Source of the DNA: JAQBGV01 sp032128395
GTDB taxonomy: Bacteria; Planctomycetota; UBA8108; UBA1146
NCBI GenBank assembly: GCA_032128395.1
Contig: JAQBGV010000160.1
Span: 1-11,596, forward strand
Length of the DNA: 11,596 nt
Direction: 5' to 3'
Shown here one piece after another: positions 1 to 7,720 of this stretch; within the stretch, counting starts at the first letter, position 1, and each line of letters begins with the position of its first letter. Both the position numbers and the translations under genes were made by a program. The notes under the pieces were generated by a model. The model was not told the origin of the DNA and did no database searches. It saw only the letters and a program-made list of their open reading frames with translations.

Positions 1-7
1 CTTGATC

Positions 8-1471
8 TCACACGATCTTGAGTCGAGACTTCCTACCGGTGAACCGCTCCGTGGGGACGAGTCGCTCGGGGCTCTGTCGGTACCAGAACTGCACCGCGCC
101 CGCCGCCGAGAGATGCAGACGCTCCCATCGGTCGGCGGAGACATCGTTCTCCTCGATGAACTGCACCAGCGATCCGCGCCGGTAGAAGCCGCGCGCGGAG
201 TCGAGCGGTTTATCGTCGTGTCCGAGGTCGTGCACGAAAGTCCGCGCGATGAACTCGAGCGCGTCGGGAGTGTGCTCCATCGGAGCGACCTCGGTCAGGC
301 GCACTTGTCGATCGAAGAACGCGACGAGGCCGAGTCCGAGGAGCGTCGCACCGAGGAGCAACATCCTCGATCTCCGAGAGATGGTCCCCACTTCCCCCGC
401 CGCGGCGACCAGCTCGGGAGACGGCGTTTCGCCGGCGGCGAGCGCTTCGAGGAGCGGATCTCCCCCGGGGAGCATCGAGGAGACGAGGAGTGCGCTCGAC
501 GGACGCATCTCAGGTTCGGGTTCGAGGCACCTGCGGATCGCGTCGGCGACCTCGGGATGGAGAAGCTCTGCGCTGTCGGAGATGGGGTCGGGCGATCCCG
601 ACTCGTGCCACCGACGGATCGCGGAGAAGGAGTCGGCGTCGATCGCCCGCCGCCCGGTGAACAGCTCGAAGAGGACCAACCCGAGGGAATAGATGTCGCT
701 CCGCGGTGTCGCTGCCTCGCCCCGGACCACCTCGGGGGCCATGTAGATCGGGGTTCCAGCGAAACTCCCCGGGTCGGTGGCGAGCTCGACGAGGGCGGCG
801 ATGCCGAAGTCGTTGATCTTCACCCGTCCGCGCCCGTCGATCATCACGTTCGCGGGCTTGAGGTCGCGGTGGAGCACACCTCGCGAGTGGGCGGCGGCGA
901 GTCCCGCACAGAGCTGCCGCGCGATCTCGATCCCCTTGTCCTCCGGCAGGCGGCCGATCCGACGCAGGAGCGAGGCGAGGTCCTCGCCGTCGATGTACTC
1001 CATCGAGATGCACGTCTCGCCCTCGGCCTCGACCAGGTCGTGCACCCGACAGACGTTCGCATGGGTGACCTGACGCGTCACGCGCACTTCGTCCTGGAGT
1101 CTTCGCAGGGAGTCTGGGTCTTCGGCGAGGGTCGAAGGAAGGAACTTCAACGCGACCGATTCCTCGAGCCGCAGATCGTCCGCCCGGTAGACCTCCCCCA
1201 TGCCGCCTCGGCCGAGGAGGGCGACGATGCGGTAGCGGTCCCCGAGGACCTGGCCGGGGGCGAAGCGGGCGATTTCGGAAGAGGGGCGTGGGGTGGACGT
1301 GACGGAGGAGGATGGCGAGCGATCCGAGTGGATCTGGCGGGGAGTGCCCTCAGGGCGAGGAGAGGAGACCTCGACGGTACGGTCTGGGTCCGCCTCGGTG
1401 AGAGTTCCACACGCGGGACAGCTCGTCGCCGTCGCGGGGAGCTCCGAACGACACTGCAAGCACCGAGGCAT
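8..1471 (-). CDS. Membrane-anchored Ser/Thr protein kinase with N-terminal zinc ribbon
   Basis: The 487-residue product should phosphorylate Ser/Thr of unknown targets at the inner face of the membrane. Visible in order: a zinc ribbon (Cys4, Cys7, Cys18, Cys21), a polar linker, and a complete Hanks-type kinase domain at about residues 80-335. The kinase has the glycine loop GRGGMGEVY (87-95), the ATP-binding Lys109 in VALKFL, catalytic HRD at 201-203 in HRDLKPANV, DFG at 221-223 and APE at 245-247. One membrane segment follows at about 370-386, then about 100 residues on the far side containing RWERL and FWYRQSPERLVP. The start is ATG at 1471, because AGGAGGAG lies 5 nt upstream; a GTG 21 bp further upstream has no such site. 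The catalytic residues are intact, so the kinase should be active. As I recall, relatives continue well past the FWYRQSP motif, whereas this one stops 17 residues later at the window edge, so it may be truncated or frameshifted. Kinase identity is certain; the substrate is unknown. Confidence 0.93.
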   Translation of the reverse strand: MPRCLQCRSELPATATSCPACGTLTEADPDRTVEVSSPRPEGTPRQIHSDRSPSSSVTSTPRPSSEIARFAPGQVLGDRYRIVALLGRGGMGEVYRADDLRLEESVALKFLPSTLAEDPDSLRRLQDEVRVTRQVTHANVCRVHDLVEAEGETCISMEYIDGEDLASLLRRIGRLPEDKGIEIARQLCAGLAAAHSRGVLHRDLKPANVMIDGRGRVKINDFGIAALVELATDPGSFAGTPIYMAPEVVRGEAATPRSDIYSLGLVLFELFTGRRAIDADSFSAIRRWHESGSPDPISDSAELLHPEVADAIRRCLEPEPEMRPSSALLVSSMLPGGDPLLEALAAGETPSPELVAAAGEVGTISRRSRMLLLGATLLGLGLVAFFDRQVRLTEVAPMEHTPDALEFIARTFVHDLGHDDKPLDSARGFYRRGSLVQFIEENDVSADRWERLHLSAAGAVQFWYRQSPERLVPTERFTGRKSRLKIV

Positions 1472-1474
1472 CCA

Positions 1475-1482
1475 CTCCTCCT
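1475..1482 (-). promoter_or_regulatory. Ribosome binding site of the Ser/Thr kinase
   Basis: On the minus strand AGGAGGAG ends 3 nt before the ATG at 1471, with 5 nt between the AGGAGG core and the ATG. This decides the start: the longer reading from GTG at 1492 would place this strong site inside the coding region. Confidence 0.75.
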
Positions 1483-1504
1483 GGGCCCGCACACCCGCTG
1501 GGCC

Positions 1505-1526
1505 CCCCCGGACGGCTCACCGGGGG
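1505..1526. other. GC-rich hairpin between the remnant gene and the kinase gene
   Basis: A perfect 7-bp inverted repeat, CCCCCGG (1505-1511) and CCGGGGG (1520-1526), is separated by an 8-nt loop. It sits in the 117-bp gap between the stop of the dockerin-tailed remnant and the kinase start. There is no T-run after it on either strand, so it is not a textbook terminator. It could end transcription from the remnant or sit in the kinase 5' leader, but G/C runs this long also arise by chance in such DNA. Confidence 0.3.
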
Positions 1527-1588
1527 TGGAGGGGGACCCTACTCGCAGTCGCCTCGCGACCGCAACCCCTCGCGGGGCCCTCCTCGAA

Positions 1589-2105
1589 CTACGGGCAACT
1601 CGACGAGCCGCATCCGAGCAGGTCGCCTGGGGCCGGGTCCGAACCGCATATCGTCGGAGCGGGGAGTGGGTTCCCGACCCCGAAGAGGGAATCGAGGAGC
1701 GAGACGGCGTCGGCGATGTTCAGCCGCGCATCGTCGTTGCACTGTCCACGAACGAACAGCGCTCCCAGCGACAACTCGCCCGCAATCGTCCGGGGGGTGA
1801 CCGGCATCGTGTCGATCGTCACCTCGATCGCCACCGGCGATGCGCCGAATCGATCCGAGAACGAAATTGCTGTCCCGGTTGTCGTCGGCGACGCAGGGAC
1901 GTCGTAGTGGAGGAGAACCACCTCGTGACCCGCGCCGGGAGTGATCACCGCGGGACCCGAGAACGGGGAGAAGTCGAACACCGACAGCACGGAGCCGCCC
2001 TGCGACCCGCCGGCCGGGATGTAAGTCTGGAAGTACGGTCGGCCCGAGCGCGTTGCCCGGTGCGACCAACGGCGGTGACATCGAGAAGTGGCCGGTAGGA
2101 CCCAT
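1589..2105 (-). pseudogene. 3' remnant of a secreted protein with dockerin-like C-terminal tail (probable frameshift, no signal peptide)
   Basis: From about 2035 down to the TAG at 1589 the minus strand encodes about 148 convincing residues. The first part is a beta-rich segment with YFQTYIPAGG, VLSVFDFSPF, HEVVLLHYDV and FGASPVAIEVTI, recalling cohesin- or adhesin-like modules of planctomycete surface proteins. It is followed by a dockerin/EF-hand-like repeat (CNDDARLNIADAVSLL) and a CG…GCGSSSCP tail. Upstream in this frame I find no usable start before the reading runs into the opposite-strand gene. In the neighbouring frame, ATG at 2105 or 2081 gives SPPLVAPGNALGPTV, which would join sensibly to YFQTYIPAGG if one base were extra (or two missing) near 2035-2040. 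Even joined, there is no signal peptide, and a TGA closes that frame at 2124-2126. I therefore read it as a truncated, frameshifted remnant of a larger exported protein. A sequencing error at the frameshift, or a small intact gene of unusual type, remains possible. Confidence 0.55.
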
Positions 2106-2113
2106 GCTATAGG
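2105..2113 (+). promoter_or_regulatory. Possible extended -10 promoter for the propeller gene
   Basis: TGCTATAGG at 2105-2113 fits an extended -10 element (TG, one base, then a TATAAT-like hexamer). It is one of the few AT-containing spots in the divergent junction. No convincing -35 hexamer lies 16-18 bp upstream. If used, transcripts would start near 2120 and carry a leader of about 90 nt ending in the hairpin that covers the start codon. The call is weak because it rests on one short motif. Confidence 0.22.
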
Positions 2114-2184
2114 CTGCCGTGCGTCAGTCCCAGTTTCATCAGGGCGCGGGATCCGGGGCGCTCCTACGTCCTTCCCTCGCTGGC

Positions 2185-2214
2185 GTGACGATCCTCCGGA
2201 AGGAGGACCGTTGC
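2185..2214 (+). promoter_or_regulatory. Hairpin sequestering the Shine-Dalgarno and TTG start of the propeller gene
   Basis: TCCTCC (2192-2197) pairs perfectly with GGAGGA (2202-2207) across a GGAA loop, which is a GNRA-type tetraloop. After one A·C mismatch the stem continues outward: 2185-2190 (GTGACG) pairs with 2209-2214 (CGTTGC), using two G·U pairs. The Shine-Dalgarno AAGGAGGA (2200-2207) and the TTG start (2211-2213) are both inside the stem. Twelve of thirteen positions pair. This would strongly hold translation down unless the structure is opened by heat, a protein or an RNA. The hairpin is directly visible; the regulatory role is inference. Confidence 0.5.
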
Positions 2215-3842
2215 ACTTTTCTGCTTCTCGTTTCGCTGCTTCGATCATCTGCGCAGGGATCCTCGTGCTCTCGCAACTCTTCCCCGCCCCCGCCGCCGGC
2301 GCCGAGCCGTGCCTCGCCGATCGATTTCTCCCCGAGCCGCACTCCGCGGGCGCCCGCGCCGGCACCGCAGTCGTCTTCGACGACACCCGCTTCGCGATCG
2401 GAGTTCCGGGTCGTGATGTCGTCTGGATCGGGTCGGTGGACGTCCGTTCCGGCACCCCTCGACTCGATGGAGAACTTCGCGGGCCGACCGGCACAGACTT
2501 CGGGGCGTCACTCGCGGCCGATGGCGGGCTCCTCATCGTCGGTGCGCCTCGGTCCGCCCCGGCCGGCGCTGCCTTCGTCCATCCCTTCGCTCCCGGCACC
2601 GGCGCGCCGCTGGCGACGCTCCGCCCGTCGGGGGCCACTTTCGAGGCACGCGTGGCACTCTCCATCGCATGGGTCGGAGATCTCGTCCTGCTCGGCGCGC
2701 CGAACCACGGTCCCATCGGCGCCGAGACCGGCGCGGTCTTCCCCTTCCTGCGCACGGGCGCGGCGTGGAGCGCACTCGCCCCACTCCTCCCTTTCGACGG
2801 AAGCAGCGAAGGGGGCTTCGGCGAAGCGGTCGCCGCGGAGTCGCGCTTCATCGCGATCAGCGCTCCGCACGGAGATGGTGCCCGCCCCGGGACCGGCGTC
2901 GTGTTCGCGTTCGCGCGAACCGGTGGGGCGATCGCACCGCTCGTGCGGATCGAACTGATCGACGGCCTCGCGGACGATGGATTCGGCGGGGCGCTCGCCT
3001 TCTCGGGCGGCGATCTCGCGATCGGGGTCCCGTTCCGCACCGCCACCGTTCCCGGGGCGGGGGTCATCGCATTCGTCGCGCGGGACCGACTCGAGAACCT
3101 CCCCGTCGGCGCCGCGAGTCTCCCGATCGGTCCCGGTCGCATTCTCGCCCGTCGAGAGAGCACCGTCGCCGCCGGTCTGGGTGCGGCACTCGTTCCATCG
3201 GGCGAGTTGCTGATCGCTGGCGCACCGATCGACGGTGCGGCTGCGCCACTCGCAGGCGCGGTGACCATCTTTGCCCGCGATCCGATGGGGCCGATCGGTT
3301 GGCGCGAGCTCGAAACGGTGAACCCCACTCCCGCCTCGGCCGGGAGCGAGTTCGGTCGCGCCCTCGCCGCGTCCGCGAGCTTCCTGCTCGTCGGTGCCCC
3401 GGGCGATCCTGACCGGTGTGGCGGCGTCTTCGGCTGTGGCGCGGGATCGAGTTCGCTGCTGGTGCTCGGTTCTTCGCCGGACTGCGACGGCGACGCGATC
3501 CCCGATCCGTGCGCACGCCGCGCCGACCCCACGCTCGACCTCGATGGAGACGGGGTGCTCGACCGATGCCGCTTCCGCCGGGGAGATCTCGACTTCGACG
3601 GCGGACTCACCATCGGCGACCCGCTGTTCTGGCTGCTCTCTCCCCCCGGAACGACCCCGGGCGGGGCCTGCCCCGCTGCCGCCGACATCAACGACGACGG
3701 CTCCCTCGACCTCGCGGATCCGATCGCACTGCTCTCTCATCTCTTCGCCGCTGGTCCCCCGCCCCCGCCTCCGTTTCCGGGGTGCGGGGTCGATGGGGAC
3801 TCGACAGGGCCGCCGTGTGCGGGGCCGGGGTGCGCTCCCTGA
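2211..3842 (+). CDS. Secreted FG-GAP/integrin-alpha-like beta-propeller protein with dockerin-like tail
   Basis: The product has 543 residues. The start is TTG at 2211: AAGGAGG lies 4 nt upstream and the reading then opens directly on a signal peptide (hydrophobic core SIICAGILVL, likely cleavage after AGA31 before EPC). Residues about 45-405 contain about seven copies of an FG-GAP-like blade, each with a 'FG.ALA…DLLLVGAP…G.V..F' pattern (for example FGASLAADGGLLIVGAP and FGRALAASASFLLVGAP), so a seven-bladed propeller is likely. Then come an Asp-rich segment resembling thrombospondin type 3 repeats (DCDGDAIPD, DLDGDGVLD; about 424-453), two dockerin/EF-hand-like loops (DLDFDGGLTIGD near 459; DINDDGSLDLAD near 492), a proline run and a Cys-rich end. 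Such proteins are exported and often surface-bound; the calcium-binding loops are predicted from Asp spacing. Its tail resembles that of the opposite-strand remnant. Ligand and exact location are unknown. No terminator is visible before glnE. Confidence 0.88.
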   Translation: MHFSASRFAASIICAGILVLSQLFPAPAAGAEPCLADRFLPEPHSAGARAGTAVVFDDTRFAIGVPGRDVVWIGSVDVRSGTPRLDGELRGPTGTDFGASLAADGGLLIVGAPRSAPAGAAFVHPFAPGTGAPLATLRPSGATFEARVALSIAWVGDLVLLGAPNHGPIGAETGAVFPFLRTGAAWSALAPLLPFDGSSEGGFGEAVAAESRFIAISAPHGDGARPGTGVVFAFARTGGAIAPLVRIELIDGLADDGFGGALAFSGGDLAIGVPFRTATVPGAGVIAFVARDRLENLPVGAASLPIGPGRILARRESTVAAGLGAALVPSGELLIAGAPIDGAAAPLAGAVTIFARDPMGPIGWRELETVNPTPASAGSEFGRALAASASFLLVGAPGDPDRCGGVFGCGAGSSSLLVLGSSPDCDGDAIPDPCARRADPTLDLDGDGVLDRCRFRRGDLDFDGGLTIGDPLFWLLSPPGTTPGGACPAAADINDDGSLDLADPIALLSHLFAAGPPPPPPFPGCGVDGDSTGPPCAGPGCAP

Positions 3843-3890
3843 ACCAGTTCCATGGCCGTCGCACCCCGCTCGTGCCAAGATGCGCACGTG

Positions 3891-6800
3891 ATGGAGACTC
3901 TCCCTCCCCCCGCGGATCGCGATGCCGACATCGCTCTGGCGCTCACCGAGTGTGGGCTCGAGCCCGGCGCGCGCGCCGTCAACAACGTTCGGTCCCTCCT
4001 CGCGAGACTCGCGAAGGCGGGTGCGGCACTCGAACCGAGTTCTCTCCTCGCGCACATCGAGGGCACTTCCGACCCCGACCTGGCGCTGAACGGTCTCGAG
4101 CGGATCTCTGCGACGCTCGCCGATCTCGGTCGTGCGGCGGCGCTGGCCGATCCGGCTCTCCGAGCGCGGCTCTATCTCCTCTGCGGTGCGGGAGAGCCGT
4201 TCGCCGAACACGTCGTGCCGTTCCTCGAAGATCTCGAGGACCCGGACTTTCCCGCCGGGGCGGGTCCCGCGATCGCGGTCTTCGTTCCCCAGTCCGGGAA
4301 AGTGCACACTCGGGCCCGCGGGCTCGCTCGGTGGCATCGGAGGGAGCTCCTCCGGATCTGCCTCGCCGAGCTCGAGGGGTATCTCGATGTCGAGCAGACC
4401 GCCGAGGCGCTGACCGCGCTCGCCGACCGGACCGTGGAGGGGGCGTTCGCGATCGCGGGGGGGAACGAACTCCATATGGCGGTGATCGCCCTCGGGAAGT
4501 GGGGAGGGAACGAGCTCAACTACTCATCCGACATCGATCTCTTCTTCATCCGCGACGACGACGAGGACACCGAGCGGGCGGAGACGGTCGCGCGCGGGGT
4601 GCTCCGTCTCCTCGCCGGCTACGGCGGGCTCCCGCACCTCTACCGCACCGATCTCCGGCTCCGCCCCGGCGGGCCGACCGGGCCCTTGGTTCCATCGGTG
4701 AAACGGGCGAAGGCGGCGTTCCGCGCGCACCCTTCGATCTCCGACAGTGCGACCGGGCCGGCGGCAACCACCGCCGAGGTCGCCGCCACCTGGGAACGGA
4801 TCGTCTTCATCCGCGCGCGACCCGTGATCGACCGCACCCGCGCGCTCCCCTCGCTGGTGCGCGCGATCGAGGAGTTCGTGTACGAGCGCCCTTTCGACCT
4901 CGACGAGATCCGCACCCTCAAGGGGTACAAGGAGGTCCTCGAGGCGAGCGCCGTCCGCCGCGATGAGGAGCGCCGCGAGCTCAAGGTCGGCTGGGGAGGG
5001 ATCCGCGACGTCGAGTACCTCGTGCAATTCATGCAGCTCCTCCATGGCCAGGTGTACCGGTCGATCCGCGGCGGCAACGTCTTCGAAGCACTCCGGCGCC
5101 TCGGGCGGGTCGGCGCGCTGACCGCCACCGAGTCCGCGTTCCTTCTCGAGGGGTACCGATTCCTCCGGAGGGTCGAGCACCACTTGATGCTGCGCCACCG
5201 ACGTCAGAGCTTCACACTCCCCGAGGTCGAGGCGGAGCAATCCGCCCTCGCGCGGGCGGTGGGGCAGAGCGAGTGGGGGCGCTTCCTCACCGAGCTCGAC
5301 CGACGTCGCGGAGGGATTCGGAAGATCCTCGAACGGCTGTTCCATCACCTCTTCCGCGGCTACGGAGATGAGCGTCTCGGAGAGGTGCACGTGGTGCTCG
5401 CGTTCCGGCCACGCGCCGAGGTGATCGACCAGGTTTTCGCCCCGCTGCGTTTTCGCGACCCGCAGAAGGCGTACACACTCTTGCGTCGTCTCGCCTACCC
5501 CCGCAGGAAGGAGCTCCGGTCGCCCCGGGCTCGCCACTACCTCGCGCATCTGTTCCCGAGGCTCCTCGATGCGATCGCGCGTACTCCGGACCCGGATCAG
5601 GCGACGCTGATGTTCACCAGCTGCGTCGAGACGCTCGGCGCACCCGCGGTCTTCTATCAGCTCCTCGCGGAGCGGCCGGAGAGTTGTCACCTCTTCGTCG
5701 ATCTCTTCGGACGGAGCCGTTTCATCTCGGAACTGCTGCTCGACCACCCAGGGGCGCTCGACGAGATCATCGATCGATTGCGCACCCGCTCCCGGATTCG
5801 CGAGGAAGGTCTGGTCGATGAGTTGCGCGAGAGTCTGGCGGCCGTGCCCCCCGAACGGGCGGGCTCGACCCTGCACGAGTTTCGAGCGATCTACACCGTC
5901 GAGGTGGCGATTCTCGATCTCGGCGGGCGGGCCCCACTGATCAGAGTGCTCAGGCAACTGTCCGCGGTCGCACGGGCGACGCTGCGCGTTCTCGATGAGC
6001 GCGCGTTCGCCGCGGTCGAGGCGAGGTTGGGGCCGCTGGTCCCGATCGAAGGGGAACCGCTCCCCCGGCACGCGATCCTCGCCCTCGGACGTCTCGGGGG
6101 GAACGAGATCGGCTACGCGTCGGACATAGACATGATCCTCGTCTACGACGGCCGGGGGGAGACCGCGGAGGGAGTGGCCGAACGCGAGTTCTTCACGCAA
6201 CTCCTGCAACAAGTGATCGCATACCTCGGCAACCCCGGCGGAGGAGGCGCGCTCTACCCGGTCGATCTGCGGTTGCGCCCGCACGGATCGAGCGGGACGC
6301 TCGTCCACTCCTTCCGAGGGTTCCGGGAGTACTTCCTCGGCCCGGACTCGCAGGTGTGGGAGCACCAAGCGCTGACCCGCAGTTCTCCCGCCGCGGGGGA
6401 TGCGAAGTTGGCGGAGGAGGTGATCGCGTTCGCCCGTGAGAACCTCGGTCGCAACCTCACCGCGGATGAGATCGTCGCGCAGCTCCTCGAGATGCACCAC
6501 CGTCGTCGGGAGAGCCCGAGGCGCGCCGGGTTCCAGCTCAAGACCGGACCGGGGGGGATCCTCGACATCGAGTTCCTCGTGCAGTCGTTGATCCTCCTCC
6601 ACTCTCGGGAACACACCGACCTCTGGGAGCCGAACACCGCCGCCGCGATCCAGCTCCTCGCCCGAAAGGGGTTGCTCACCGGCGCCGAAGCGGCGAGCCT
6701 CTCGACCGCGTACCTCTTCTTCCGACTCGTCGAGAACCGCCTCGGGATGTTGCACCGCTCGAGCGTCCGCACCGTGGCGACCGACGACGACACGCTCCGC

Positions 6801-6923
6801 GACCTGGCGATTCGGATCGGATACATTTCCCAGGGTGGAGTCGCACCGGAGGAGACCCTGCTCGAGGAGCTTCGCTACCACACCAGGACCGTCCAGCGGA
6901 TCTTCGAGGAGCGCTATTCGTAG
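3891..6923 (+). CDS. glnE: Bifunctional glutamine synthetase adenylyltransferase / adenylyl-removing enzyme
   Basis: This cytoplasmic enzyme adds AMP to, and removes it from by phosphorolysis, a Tyr of each glutamine synthetase subunit, under control of PII protein and glutamine. The two-fold architecture is complete in about 1010 residues (E. coli has 946). The N-terminal adenylyl-removing nucleotidyltransferase has IALGKWGGNELNYSSDIDLF with metal ligands Asp214 and Asp216, followed by YRTDLRLRP and GWGGIRDVEYLVQFMQLLHG. The C-terminal adenylylating half has ILALGRLGGNEIGYASDID with Asp745 and Asp747, then DLRLRPHGSSGTLVHSF, WEHQALTRS and GPGGILDIEFLVQSLILLHS. Both DxD pairs are intact, so both activities are expected. 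The stretch between RLRPGG and TWERI in the first half looks longer than usual. The start is uncertain: ATG at 3891 is chosen, ATG at 3852 is in frame, and neither has a clear ribosome site. Neither glutamine synthetase nor PII lies in this window. It begins 48 bp after the propeller gene and may share its transcript. Confidence 0.96.
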   Translation: METLPPPADRDADIALALTECGLEPGARAVNNVRSLLARLAKAGAALEPSSLLAHIEGTSDPDLALNGLERISATLADLGRAAALADPALRARLYLLCGAGEPFAEHVVPFLEDLEDPDFPAGAGPAIAVFVPQSGKVHTRARGLARWHRRELLRICLAELEGYLDVEQTAEALTALADRTVEGAFAIAGGNELHMAVIALGKWGGNELNYSSDIDLFFIRDDDEDTERAETVARGVLRLLAGYGGLPHLYRTDLRLRPGGPTGPLVPSVKRAKAAFRAHPSISDSATGPAATTAEVAATWERIVFIRARPVIDRTRALPSLVRAIEEFVYERPFDLDEIRTLKGYKEVLEASAVRRDEERRELKVGWGGIRDVEYLVQFMQLLHGQVYRSIRGGNVFEALRRLGRVGALTATESAFLLEGYRFLRRVEHHLMLRHRRQSFTLPEVEAEQSALARAVGQSEWGRFLTELDRRRGGIRKILERLFHHLFRGYGDERLGEVHVVLAFRPRAEVIDQVFAPLRFRDPQKAYTLLRRLAYPRRKELRSPRARHYLAHLFPRLLDAIARTPDPDQATLMFTSCVETLGAPAVFYQLLAERPESCHLFVDLFGRSRFISELLLDHPGALDEIIDRLRTRSRIREEGLVDELRESLAAVPPERAGSTLHEFRAIYTVEVAILDLGGRAPLIRVLRQLSAVARATLRVLDERAFAAVEARLGPLVPIEGEPLPRHAILALGRLGGNEIGYASDIDMILVYDGRGETAEGVAEREFFTQLLQQVIAYLGNPGGGGALYPVDLRLRPHGSSGTLVHSFRGFREYFLGPDSQVWEHQALTRSSPAAGDAKLAEEVIAFARENLGRNLTADEIVAQLLEMHHRRRESPRRAGFQLKTGPGGILDIEFLVQSLILLHSREHTDLWEPNTAAAIQLLARKGLLTGAEAASLSTAYLFFRLVENRLGMLHRSSVRTVATDDDTLRDLAIRIGYISQGGVAPEETLLEELRYHTRTVQRIFEERYS

Positions 6924-6944
6924 CGGGCGGATCGCTTCTGAACT

Positions 6945-6965
6945 CCCCCAAGATCTTCATGGGGG
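6945..6965 (+). terminator. Hairpin after glnE, possible terminator
   Basis: CCCCCA (6945-6950) pairs with TGGGGG (6960-6965) around a 9-nt loop, 21 bp after the glnE stop and about 60 bp before the response-regulator start. It is followed by CTTCACAA rather than a T-run, so intrinsic termination would be weak. It may separate glnE from the two-component operon or lie in that operon's leader. Confidence 0.35.
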
Positions 6966-7023
6966 CTTCACAATGCGGGGCTATGGTATCGGGGGAAAGA
7001 ACCCGGAGAGAAACGCACGCACC

Positions 7024-7716
7024 ATGAAGAAGAGCATCGTCGTGATCGAGGACGAGAGCGACATCCTCGAGGTCCTCCAGTACAACCTCGAGCGCGAGGG
7101 GTTCCGCGTGCGGACTTGTCGTGACGGGGCATCGGGTCTGCGACTCGTCCGCGAAGAGAGCCCCGATCTGGTGCTGCTCGATCTGATGCTCCCGAGCCTC
7201 GACGGCATCGAAATCTGCCGCCGCCTCCGCGAAGACTCGGTCACCCGGGAGATCCCGGTGATCATGCTCACAGCGAAGGGTGAGGAGAGCGACGTGGTGC
7301 TCGGCCTCGGGGTCGGCGCGGATGACTACGTCACCAAGCCCTTCTCCACCAGCGAGCTGATCGCACGCGTTCGGGCGGTGCTACGCCGGGCCGCCGTCAC
7401 CGAAGATGGCCTGGCCCGCGAGCGGATCGAACGCTCGGGGGTGGTCATCGATACCGTCAAGCACAAGGTGACGGTCGATGGAGAGAGCGTTCCGTTCACC
7501 GCCACGGAGCTGCGCCTCCTCCATTTCCTCGCCTCCCATCCCGGGCGGGTCTTCACTCGCGACCTCCTGCTCGGCCGCGCGATCGGCGAGCACGCCTTCG
7601 TCGATGATCGCAACATCGATGTGCACGTGAGGTCGATCCGCAAGAAACTCGGCGCCCACCGCGACCTGGTGGAGACGATCCGCGGGGTCGGCTATCGTTT
7701 CTTGGACGCGGAGTGA
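7024..7716 (+). CDS. PhoB-like response regulator (receiver plus OmpR/PhoB winged helix)
   Basis: This 230-residue transcription factor is activated by phosphorylation of Asp53 (in LLDLMLP). The receiver (1-120) has the acidic pair Glu9/Asp10, Thr83 and Lys105 (VTKPF). The DNA-binding winged helix (about 136-230) has FTATELRLLHFLASHPGRVF, VDDRNIDVHVRSIRKKLG and the closing ETIRGVGYRF, close to E. coli PhoB in layout. ATG at 7024 is chosen because it starts MKKSIVVIEDE, the normal beginning of a receiver domain. The nearest purine-rich site, GGAGAG at 7005-7010, is rather far upstream (13 nt). The histidine kinase follows after 4 bp. No clear Pho box (tandem CTGTCAT) is seen upstream, and no pst or phoU genes are in the window, so phosphate as the signal is unproven; hence no gene symbol. 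Confidence 0.93.
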   Translation: MKKSIVVIEDESDILEVLQYNLEREGFRVRTCRDGASGLRLVREESPDLVLLDLMLPSLDGIEICRRLREDSVTREIPVIMLTAKGEESDVVLGLGVGADDYVTKPFSTSELIARVRAVLRRAAVTEDGLARERIERSGVVIDTVKHKVTVDGESVPFTATELRLLHFLASHPGRVFTRDLLLGRAIGEHAFVDDRNIDVHVRSIRKKLGAHRDLVETIRGVGYRFLDAE

Positions 7717-7720
7717 CCGC

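Noticed and set aside
2..2098. A 698-residue plus-strand open reading frame across the kinase and the remnant
   Set aside because: It is antisense to a kinase with all catalytic motifs in order, is rich in Arg, Glu and Gly without domains, and long antisense frames are expected in DNA this rich in G+C.
2088..2210. N-terminal extension of the propeller protein from GTG at 2088
   Set aside because: It would put 41 Arg- and Pro-rich residues before a clear signal peptide, and the strong ribosome site 4 nt before TTG 2211 would be unexplained.
2508..4475. A 655-residue minus-strand open reading frame opposite the propeller gene and glnE
   Set aside because: It has low-complexity composition with no motif, while the opposite strand encodes a signal peptide, propeller blades and GlnE.
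4524..6881. A 785-residue minus-strand open reading frame opposite glnE
   Set aside because: It is a mirror of the conserved GlnE reading frame; no recognisable domain.
6955..6987. A promoter before the response regulator (TTCATG or TTCACA with TATGGT)
   Set aside because: The spacings (about 9 or 21 bp) are wrong and the hexamers are poor matches.
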